From: Phellopilus nigrolimitatus
Taxonomy: Eukaryota; Basidiomycota; Agaricomycetes; Hymenochaetales; Hymenochaetaceae
DNA: 64,000 nt
Assembly (NCBI GenBank): GCA_021029095.1
Contig: JAJOHG010000014.1
Location: 186,001 to 250,000, forward strand
Direction of reading: 5' to 3'
The notes beneath the pieces were generated by a model. It worked only from the letters and a program-made list of their open reading frames with translations. It did no database searches and was not told where the DNA came from. Below, piece by piece: positions 55,955-64,000 of this stretch. Position 1 is the stretch's first letter; the number at the start of each line of letters is the position of its first letter. The translations under genes were made by a program, and so were the position numbers.

Positions 55955-58276
55955 TCAGCCTCTTTCCAGTTCCTTTACGCCTGTCAATACCTCGTCTACC
56001 TTCTCCGAAGCCTCGATTGATTCAGATTCAAAGTTCTGCGCCTTCTCTGCGAATCCTTCTTGGCGGAGCACGCCTACTGGGCCTTTAAACCAGTGGATGC
56101 CGCCATAAACGGGGAAGAAATAGTATGTGAGAGAGAAAAATAAGACGCCCATGAACACGACGACGGTGTAGTTCATTTCGTTGGCCGTTGCATTAGGCTC
56201 CAGGGGAAACAAAAACACAACGGACATGAAGATCATCCAGGAGACAGCAATTGCCGCGATAGGTAGGCTCTGTAGATGAAATGGACGACACAATTATGAG
56301 TAAATTAAATTGTTTGCAAGTGGCAGTGGTGGGGGCGGCGCATAACTGAGCCACTCACGTATCTTCCGAGGTGGAAGGGACCGGGTTCGAAGTTGTTCTT
56401 GAACACGAAGCGCGCAACGATCGGGATAATGTACGAGACATACAGCGCAACAACGCCGACGGCGAAGATCGCAGAGATCGCGGATTCCCCCGCAAACCCA
56501 AGCAGGCCCAGCAGCAGCGCGACTAACGCCGCAATCCAGACACCGTTGACGGGCGTCTGAGTGTATGGGTTCATCCGGTAGATAAACCCTGAAAACGGGA
56601 GACCGCCGTCGCGCGCGAAAGCGAAAGTCTGGCGTGAAGATGCGAGCAGCTAGTGACTCAGAACAGGATCAACAAGATGTACCAGACATGAAAAGGGTAT
56701 TAACTAACTGTGCTCGAGCCCATCATAAACTGGACGATCACGAGAAATGACCAAAGGACCAAAGTTCCCGTTTTTCCGAAGCTGTTGAAGAAAATCTACG
56801 CATTGTCAATATCAGTTTCCGTTCTAGCAAGGCAACACGGATAGATCCACCGTTGCTAATGGCTGGCCGATTTCGTTCGACACTATTCCCTCCAGGTCGG
56901 TACCCATGTTGAAAGCAAGCGCCACGTTCACTCCTGATGCAAACGTCAGGAAAGACGATAGACTAGAGCCAGAGACCTACCCCAGCCAAGGACACCTGCT
57001 AGTACGGCTGACCAAATCATTGCGAATGGGACAGCAGTTTGGCTATTCGTCGCCTCTTCGCTGATATGCAGACTGGAGTCGAACGCGCCTACAAAACAGC
57101 CCAACAAAGTTATGAAGAAAAACGGGAATTAAAAAAGGCGCTTGAAAATGCTAACCGATAGTCCAGAGAGGCGACAGAAAGCTCAGAATAAAGGCGAAGC
57201 CATCGGTCCATCCACTCACTAGCGATATTTGGTGAGAACATCTAACCCATAACGTAAAAGGGTGCTTACGATTAGTGAAGTTACCGAGAGCATAGTTGGC
57301 GGAGTTCCGGAACTCTTTAGGTGTGGCAGCAGGAAGGGCGACAATGACTGCCAAAACGAGCCTGCGAGGACTATGAGGAAAGAAGTTTGAAACAGAGCGA
57401 ATGGGACGAGTTGTACAGGATATTGAGCAGGATGTAGACATTCTGCATCCGTGCAAGGAACCGCGTCCCAATGCTGCAGATTATGGAATGGATGACGAGG
57501 AGTGCAGCGTAAACGCCGCTAGAAGTGATCAGCGAGGACGAACGGGTGTACAATGTACAATATCAGATTTGGTTGCAGAGAATAATTCGGAGCGAGCACT
57601 TACAATATCTGAGCCGTCGTGGGCGCAAAAGCCATATCGGTCCCTATGCTTGCCGCAGCCAGGATCTGGATTGCCAAGCCGTAGTCCACTGAAGCGACAC
57701 CAGCGATGAGTCCAATGGTGTTCGCATCTATTGTTATGTTCGCATGATGGACCGATAAGAAGTATATGAGAATGTGATGGCTTACATCCGACTATCCAGG
57801 AAAGCAGACACCGCCAACGTGGGGATGAGAAGGTGAAAGTCCAGTAATAAAGTCCACCAGAGGTCGGCATCGCGGAACCCAGCTCTCCCATCGCAAGTCC
57901 GATGCAAGCCAAGAACGGCACGCAGGTCGCCCACTGTCATAGTTAATACCGTGTTTCGTGCCAGTGTGAATAGACGAACTCACACCCCAAACCATTGCTG
58001 AAGGCCCGCCATTCGGAATCGCGTACACACATACCGAACTAAGGCCAATTCAACCCTCAGTTCAAAACACCGCAGGACATGCAATTACGCGTGGAGTACG
58101 CACGCAATGGACGGAACCAGGCCAATGATACTGAAAGAAACGCCGAACAACTCTACCTTGCTAAAGCAGCGTTTGAACTCCTGCTTGTATCCGAGGCTGG
58201 CGAGGAACGCCTCGTCGGTAGAAATGCTAACACTACCGTCTTCGACCTGAGCGGCATCGGGTTTTGCAGTAGCCAT
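55955..58276 (-). CDS. APC-family amino-acid/GABA/choline permease (Uga4/Hnm1-like)
   Basis: A 12-TM proton-coupled permease of the plasma or vacuolar membrane. It starts MATAKPDAAQVEDGSVSIST, a hydrophilic N-terminus, then LGYKQEFKRCFSKVELFGVS (the conserved FS..E entry into TM1) and FSIIGLVPSIASV. The next exon gives YAIPNGGPSAMVWGW, then IGLAMGELGSAMPTSGGLYY (the conserved E.....P..GG.Y). Later segments are TIGLIAGVASVDYGLAIQ, VYAALLVIHSIICSIGTRFL, DGFAFILSFLSPLWTIGAFD with SSLHISEEA, QTFAFARDGGLPFS, a TPVNGVWIAALVALLLGL block and PGPFHLGRY. The tail FKGPVGVLRQEG ends ELERG at 55,955. About nine exons. Donor GTGCGT at the first intron keeps phase. Substrate uncertain between GABA, choline and other amines. 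Confidence 0.88.
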
Positions 58277-58935
58277 GAGAGGCGATTAAGCGACGATTGG
58301 GAGAAACGTCCAATTACACCAGCTGTTAGATGTTCGAACGCGCTCTCGCTGAGCAGGCAGTCGCGAAAGTCCAATAGTTACCCGAAAGCACCGTACTTCT
58401 TGGAGGCGCGACAAAACAAAGTCACGGCAATCCAAGAAGATAAGAGTCGTCAAGTTTCTATACATATGGTTTTTATCCAGGAAGCAACGATAAGCCCCGC
58501 TGATATAAGAGAGCGCTGGAAGCGAGGTTATTATAGGTAGCCAGATAGCTTATCGCATGCTCCAGGCCGAAAGAGCTTCGAAGGCACTTCGTAGGTTAGT
58601 GTATGAGAAGCACGAGGTGTCCGAACAACATTACCAGCGATAAAGAGCGTTATGCTTTCAATGGTTCTAAACGAGGTTAGATAAGCTTGAATACTGCTTG
58701 GATAAGCGAGTGCTGACCCGGCCATCTTCGAGGTTGGGTAGTAATGATTGTTCTTCCGGTAACAATCGCTCACCGACACTCCTTTGTTCCCCATAGACAA
58801 GGGCCATGTCATCGCACAGTTAGTCTGTTGAGGATCAACGCCCTACAAGGAAAATGATGGAAAAAAGGTCCTGACGTAAGCAGTCCCGAACGGGTCTTGT
58901 AGAACGATGAGTCAGACGAACTTGTTTCACCTTTC
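58277..58935. other. Divergent intergenic region
   Basis: Lies between the permease (-) and F-box-like gene D (+) and should contain both promoters. No gene recognised; frames on the opposite strand are shadows of the flanking genes. Confidence 0.5.
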
Positions 58936-60513
58936 ATGGCTACAACACAACCCTCAGGCAAGACGTCGCTGCTCACATTTCCTGACGAGATCTTGCTCAA
59001 GATATTTTCTGAGCTCTCTTCATCAAACAGCAACGGACGTACACGGGGCTTATGGAATCCATTTTTCGCCAAACGCCATTGTCGCGGAAACGCTAACTGC
59101 GACGACATACTTACCAGATTCTCACTCACGTTAGTCTCGAAGCTATTTCATGCTTTGACGAAGGAACTCCTTTACGAGTTCGTATACATCTGCAACGTTC
59201 GTGGTCTATGCGCACTCAGTAATGCGCTCGAGAATTCATCTGATTTGGCTGGAAACTTGGCCCGATATACGCGAAGGATGGATATAATACTTTTAGACGA
59301 GCCTGAATCGCCTTCGGGCTGGGACACATGGAACCCTGACGAGCGGCCCAAAGCAAAACTTTTTTCCCGTGCGAATGTGACATCCGTCTACACCCTGGCA
59401 GAAGCCATCCTTCGCCACTGCACCAGCCTGACTCATCTCAGTGTCTGCATGCTTTTCGAGCCGACGGATGGTGAACACCCTTTTGGGGACGTGGTAATGG
59501 CACTGTGTCCCTCTCTTCAAGTTCTGGACTGGCGATTCGCATCGAAAATCAGGCTCGCGCCGTTGCTGCGTAACCTCGCAACAGAGCTTCGAGTCTTGGA
59601 AGTTTCAAATGTTGCGATCTTCTGCGACGCGACCGAACTTGGCGTCGCAGAGATGCCCCACCTTCACACAATCAAAGGCGCGATCGACATCCTCATTCCC
59701 GCACTACACGGCGTGCACCTGCCTTCTTTGACCACGTTTATCGCAGAGCTGCACAAGGGGAAGAATTACGTGGACGATGCCCTCAACGAAATGATCGATG
59801 AGTTTCTTGAGAAATACGGACGTCAGATAAGCACGTTTGTGAGTTTCTCGGATGCGATCTTGGTGGATTTGACCACGATGCCGAATCTTCGCGAACTCGG
59901 GTTCCACATGTCTGACGTGCGACTGTTGTCTACGCGGGGACCCGCTATGCTAGACCTGAAACGGATTGGCATTGTAGGCGTGCAAGACTTCGAAGATTTA
60001 TCGACTCGCCGCCTCCTTCGAGAGGGAAATTGGAACGAACGTAGGAAATGCTATTCGGACAACTTTCTCACCGCTGTCATCCGGAATTTTGAAAATATTC
60101 TCGATGATCATGATACAGCCTTCCCCGCTTTGAAGACAGCGCAACTCTTGGATGTGGGCCTTTCGCAGACTATGGGACCGAGTCGATACAGCCCCGCGCT
60201 GCTGGAAAAGTTCGAGGCAGCTGGAATAGAAGTACTCAATGACATAGGAGACCCGGTCAGGCCTGTCATTGACACTAAGGACTTGGATAACGTCAGAAAA
60301 CAAACTTCGGGGCCTTCGGGATTCGCGAGTGCTCGCCTCAGTCATCGCTCTCCTGGCAGTTCTTCTAGAGCATTTCCTCGTAAAGTCGTCGGTGGCCGGA
60401 CAGTCAGGACAATACGAAATGTGTCTGAAGATGGAGGAGGAAGCGTGCCTACTGCGCCAGATGTTAGCAGATTCGCGCAGACATTCGACTTCACAATGAA
60501 GCTTGTCGAATGA
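58936..60513 (+). CDS. F-box-like / leucine-rich protein D (525 aa, intronless)
   Basis: The longest intact member of the local F-box-like family. It starts MATTQPSGKTSLLTFPDEIL with core FPDEILLKIFSELSSS and FSLTLVSKLFHALTKELLYE. Leucine-rich segments follow (CTSLTHLSVCML, CPSLQVLDWRFAS, MPHLHTIKGAID, LPSLTTFIAELH, MPNLRELGFHMSD). The Ser/Arg-rich tail ends FDFTMKLVE, like FDFKMKLTD in gene A. A and D share phrases throughout, so they are recent duplicates on opposite strands about 35 kb apart. The pseudogene at 34,120 derives from a close relative. Single exon, intact. Probable SCF adaptor by family; substrate unknown. Confidence 0.83.
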   Translation: MATTQPSGKTSLLTFPDEILLKIFSELSSSNSNGRTRGLWNPFFAKRHCRGNANCDDILTRFSLTLVSKLFHALTKELLYEFVYICNVRGLCALSNALENSSDLAGNLARYTRRMDIILLDEPESPSGWDTWNPDERPKAKLFSRANVTSVYTLAEAILRHCTSLTHLSVCMLFEPTDGEHPFGDVVMALCPSLQVLDWRFASKIRLAPLLRNLATELRVLEVSNVAIFCDATELGVAEMPHLHTIKGAIDILIPALHGVHLPSLTTFIAELHKGKNYVDDALNEMIDEFLEKYGRQISTFVSFSDAILVDLTTMPNLRELGFHMSDVRLLSTRGPAMLDLKRIGIVGVQDFEDLSTRRLLREGNWNERRKCYSDNFLTAVIRNFENILDDHDTAFPALKTAQLLDVGLSQTMGPSRYSPALLEKFEAAGIEVLNDIGDPVRPVIDTKDLDNVRKQTSGPSGFASARLSHRSPGSSSRAFPRKVVGGRTVRTIRNVSEDGGGSVPTAPDVSRFAQTFDFTMKLVE

Positions 60514-60804
60514 AATCAGTATTGCAACACACACTTATGGTGTGTTATCATACTAACACTTCATAAGTGCATATGATTCTGTTGCCTATTGACGGTAATC
60601 TTTTATCCAGCAGCTTATAAAGAAATTGGTGCAATGGTGACGAGATTACTGGGTTTGACTAAATATATGTTAGGCGCGCATCCAAGCAGGCTTATTTAGG
60701 GAATCATCTTTCTTCATGTATGTGTTTAATATTCTAAATAAAAGTGCGGGAAAACAAAGACTCGTTTTAAGCATTGTTTACTACCAATTTTTCCAGAGAA
60801 AATG
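60514..60804. other. Convergent 3' flanks
   Basis: AT-rich spacer between F-box-like gene D and the glyoxalase-like gene. A short inverted repeat around 60,531-60,569 (ACACTTATGGTGTG and CATAAGTG) may form a weak hairpin. Confidence 0.4.
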
Positions 60805-61962
60805 TCAGTTCAGTGCTAATAAAAGCACTCTTCCATATGGAGTTTTTTCTTCCCCTTCATGGCCTCTCTCGACCCAGAAAGCAATCTCGTGCACTCCAGG
60901 ACCTTGTTCTGTGACGGCTACTTCCTCAACATGCTTTTGTGCTGCAGTAAGGAGGATCTTGGGCGAAGGAATACCCCGTTTCGTCCCATTCTCGCTTTCC
61001 GTTGCGCCTTCAGTAGTGGGTGTCTTCAGTTCCCATGAGACCTCTGTCGAAGAGGAAGTGGATGGCTGAGCACCAATGACGGACGTCAACTGTTTCGAGA
61101 CGGCAAGGAATGCTGATGACTGGACGACAAGGCGAATGTGGGCAACACTTTTGGAAGTGTTCGGATGGGAAGCAGCTACGTCGTCGAACGGGACCTGTTT
61201 AAGCAAGTTTCTTTAATCAGGCGAATAAAATGGAATGAACTGAAATAAATACGTACTCTGATTCTTCTTTCAGTGACATCCCCACAGAAGAACGGTAGGA
61301 GACCGCGGCCGTGATGAACGGCGTTAGGAGCAGTGATCCTCCAGCGCAACTCTTGTCCGTCGGGGCGTGTCCGTCCACCAGGGACAGTCCGTTCGTACAC
61401 AGCGCCAGAACCTTCACGGGCCGCGCGTTCGTTTATGACATCCGCTAAATCAACGTCCGGCTCAAACGAGTGCGCAGGATTAGCCGTCCCGAATCCGAGG
61501 AATGCAAAGTCGATCCACCCAGGAGCCTTGCTCGCCCAAGAGTGGGCGTCGCGGGCGGTACGTTCGGGAGATCCAAGCGGATAATATTCAGGCGGATGGG
61601 TGAATGAGATCAGCTCTAGATAAGTTGAGTCTGAGAGGATCTTTTATCGGAAAAAAGTCAAAAGAGATCTCTCGAGCAGAGAAAAGTAGACGTACGACGA
61701 GTGCATTTTCCGTAAGTCCATCCGCATGTTTTCCACCTGGGATAACCCTTCAAGCTCAGTCGGAGTAACACAAACCGTTCCAGGGAAATTGAAGAGTCAG
61801 TATCAAAGTTGAGTTTGGAGTATACGCATTTCGTCAGGACAACTTCCAAGGCTAACGCAATCAGGCTCACTTGAATCCGAGCTTCTGCCATCCCTCGATA
61901 GTCTCCACGATCGAGCCAGGCGGCGTGAGGTGCACGACGTGGTCCAGGATCTTCGTCGACAT
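60805..61962 (-). CDS. Glyoxalase-like domain protein
   Basis: A single-domain protein of the glyoxalase/bleomycin-resistance fold (glyoxalase_3-like), widespread in fungi; the reaction is not known. The start at 61,962 gives MSTKILDHVVHLTPPGSIVE with the first His metal-ligand candidate, then a short exon end WQKLGFK. After an intron comes VIPGGKHADGLTENAL, then LISFTHPPEYYPLGSPERTA, HSWASKAPGWIDFAFLGFG, RTRPDGQELRWRITAPNA and GLLPFFCGDVTERRIR. After another intron come VPFDDVAASHPNTSKSVAHI and a C-terminal tail. Motif order matches the family, with three or four exons. It ends at 60,805. It is in the same direction as the PARP-like gene, with about 200 bases between them. Confidence 0.82.
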
Positions 61963-62159
61963 TGAATTTATACTGGGCTTTCGATGATGACTGCGACAGA
62001 AAGAACGCTTGATCTCCTATTTCGGAAGGAGTTTCCAGATGTTCATGTCGCAATCTCACGAGTAGATGGTCTATTTATTTACAAGAGCACGCCATATGGA
62101 ATTTTGAGAAAACATTATGCCGATACATACGTGCCATATCCACAATTTCAAGCGCAAAT

Positions 62160-63832
62160 TTACGGTTCATACATCAAAAGGTAGGACGGCCGGGCGGCGT
62201 CTTCCGAGTAGACGACGAGCTCGTCGTCGGATCGACCTCCACCCACCTCCGCAAGCACCTACAAATAAGACGCGGTTATTTGTTTGAAGCGAGAAAAACG
62301 TCAGTGAAAAATAGTGCTTGGATGCACTCACGGAGTCGTATCCGGCTGGCGGGGAGGTGAGCGCCGTGCTGTCTTGCGTCATCTTGCAGCCCTTACCTAC
62401 GACGACCTTGCTGAGAAGCATGGCCTTCAGCGGCAACGCGTTCGTGTTTCGAGAGAACGCGTCGGATCTGGCGAAGAAACTGATTAAGAAAGAAGCATGG
62501 TCGGAAAGCTGCCACTTACTTGAATGACGTCGACGATGTGTAGATTCCGGCACCGAATCTATCGCCAGTCAGTCTGCAAGTGAAGGACGCGTTTATGATT
62601 AAATAAAACTGACTGTCCGCCTAAGCTCTTCTTGAATGTCGTCTTGATGATACAGCACAGAAAGCACGTCGTTGAAGCACAGAACTGCGTGTGTCCTAGG
62701 GCGCCGAGGTTGCAATCTCGTCGAGTCCCATGCCAGCGCCGATTCTCGTTTCCCGCAGACTTCCCGGACGCTTTGAAATGCCCGCGAGCCTCTACAGAGT
62801 TCCTGTCGTGATAATGTCGGCTCCGAATCCACGAAGTATAGGCAATCGGCTAAATAGCTTACCGGTACGCCTCGTACTTGTCCAGAGATGCCTGTGAAGC
62901 CATAATCTTGTACACGCGACGAACAGGAGGACACTGTCTGGTAGTGTACCTCCATGAGACCTTGAACTGCTCAGCAACTAGCCGCACGAAACAAATTCAA
63001 TAAGTACTATAAGACATGAGTGATTATAGCACTCACTACTCTTGAACGTGGCATGCCCTTCTGGAACCTCCAGCAACCCGGGACTAGTCTGTTGTGCTCC
63101 CTGAGCACAAGACCGACTACAGAAGTGACTGACCCTCTTTGGCACTTTCTTGCACCACAAGCAAACTTCTTCTGCGAGCCTGGCTAACATGTCACTGCTG
63201 ATCTGGATACTCTTTTCTTTCATACTTACTTCTTATGATTTAAAGAACAGTAAGTCGACGGACCTCCCGAAGGATCTACATAAGCCGCCCTTTGACAGCC
63301 AGGTATAGCGCAGACTGGACCTGTTACTCCCTATTGACACGCCGCCCGCCCTGAAAATGCAGGACTCACCGATAACCTTTGGTGCTACCGGCTTGTTCGG
63401 GGTTGATAAATTCAGAAGTCGTCCTTTCGCCGCACACGTTTTCCCGCAGTACTGATAAGTCTTATTTCCATCGTTGTATTGCGGTTTAGATGTGCAAGCC
63501 TGAAGAAATTCGAATCGTCCCCGCCATGAAAAGAATGTGTGCAACTACTCACGAGACAAAGCGGCTGTGCCTGAGAATCTTGGACATTGTCAGCGCTTGT
63601 AGAGTCGAGGGAAATGAATATACTCGCACTTATGGCGCAGGTCTTGCCGCAGTACGGGTGAAGTTTGCTTCCGTCGAAATACTTTGGCCGGGCTTTGCAG
63701 TGCTGAAACAACGGTATTACTACAATATGCCAGGTTATCAAAACATAAAAGAGTATCGTTTACCTCACATAGGTTCGCTTGCCGTCTACCAGTCGGATTG
63801 GGGACAAGTACAAGTGCTGCTGCTCGGTTCAT
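62160..63832 (-). CDS. PARP-like catalytic domain protein with repeated Cys-rich (zinc-type) motifs
   Basis: A putative ADP-ribosyltransferase. The start at 63,832 (MNRAAALVLVPNPTGRRQAN) leads into LCEHCKARPKYFDGSK and HPYCGKTCA across an intron. A second unit reads CTSKPQYNDGNKTYQYCGKT with a Cys-Ala end, and a third EVCLWCKKVPKRVSHFCSRS then CAQG. These look like small zinc-binding knuckles (CxxC..PKY....YCGKTC). The catalytic part follows: VAEQFKVSWRYTTRQCPPVR, YKIMASQASLDKYEAYR, RWHGTRRDCNLGALGHTQFC (His), TGDRFGAGIYTSSTSFK (Tyr), KAMLLSKVVVGKGCKM and DDELVVYSEDAARPSYLLMY (Glu region). This is an H-Y-E-like layout. It ends MYEP at 62,160. About eight exons; inner junctions approximate. 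DNA or RNA binding by the Cys motifs is inference. Confidence 0.78.
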
Positions 63833-64000
63833 GCGGCCAAGGTGCTAAGGAGTGAAGCTACTGTTGGGGAAGCAGTAAGCCCCTCGAGGGAAGCGCACCG
63901 TCGTATTAATAGTAGAATATAGTTAGGGGTGCTTTGCACTGCGGTTCAGAGAAGCCATGGGGTGCAGCGGGAACACAGCAAGCTTCCATACTCAAGACGG
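63833..64000. other. Window edge, upstream of the PARP-like gene
   Basis: 168 bases holding the promoter side of the PARP-like gene; nothing else seen. Confidence 0.4.

Noticed and set aside
1..64000. CRISPR arrays, bacterial operons, rRNA or tRNA genes
   Set aside because: None seen; intron-rich eukaryotic genes throughout and no regularly spaced repeats. tRNA detection by eye is weak, so small RNA genes could be missed.

Overview
This window comes from a filamentous basidiomycete, most likely an Agaricomycete. Coding exons are short and separated by introns of about 50-60 bases with GT..AG ends (one looks GC..AG). The protein families (expanded GMC oxidoreductases, P450, F-box-like proteins, a PARP-like protein with small Cys-rich repeats) are typical of mushrooms and wood-associated fungi. 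All gene models were spliced by eye. Exon ends given in the entries are those I could make consistent with reading frame and splice sites.

Layout. 0-2.5 kb: mostly non-coding, with a decayed antisense copy of a REV1 3' segment. 2.5-22.4 kb: a metabolic and regulatory stretch holding a DHA2-type MFS exporter (-), a 292-bp Tc1/mariner-type MITE, GMC oxidoreductase 1 (+), a 13-exon P450 (+), a multi-span membrane protein (+), a SET-domain protein with a broken frame (-), a large foldback element, REV1 (+) lacking the usual end domains, and GMC oxidoreductase 2 (+), a paralogue of the first with the same intron positions. 22.4-36.8 kb: an intronless F-box-like gene (-), an ITFG1/TIP-type FG-GAP membrane protein (-), a 13-exon WD40 protein with an 11-residue degenerate repeat (+), an F-box-like pseudogene (+) and a second F-box-like gene (-).

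36.8-45 kb and 49.6-54.4 kb form a gene-fragment graveyard. It contains broken pieces of a plasma-membrane-type Ca2+ P-type ATPase (a long pseudogene plus a second copy of its end inside a duplicated segment), a coiled-coil protein, a Pro/Gln-rich protein, RPA1, eIF3a, Sec24 and the proteasome subunit Rpn2. The last four lie head to tail on the minus strand with introns still visible, which points to DNA-level capture or duplication rather than retrocopying. Low-complexity TTCGAA-rich blocks and short dispersed repeats sit at or near the fragment edges. Between the two zones lies an apparently intact insulysin-type M16 peptidase (-).

54.5-64 kb is intact again: a LACTB2-type metallo-beta-lactamase fold protein (+), an APC-family amino-acid/choline permease (-), the longest F-box-like paralogue (+), a glyoxalase-like-domain protein (-) and a PARP-like protein with repeated CxxC...CGKTCA motifs (-).

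The MFS, GMC, P450 and second GMC genes could serve a common oxidative or secondary-metabolic role, but this is inferred from position only. The most unusual features are the captured-fragment mosaic, the end-trimmed REV1 with a separate REV1 fragment about 18 kb away, and the zinc-motif PARP-like gene.
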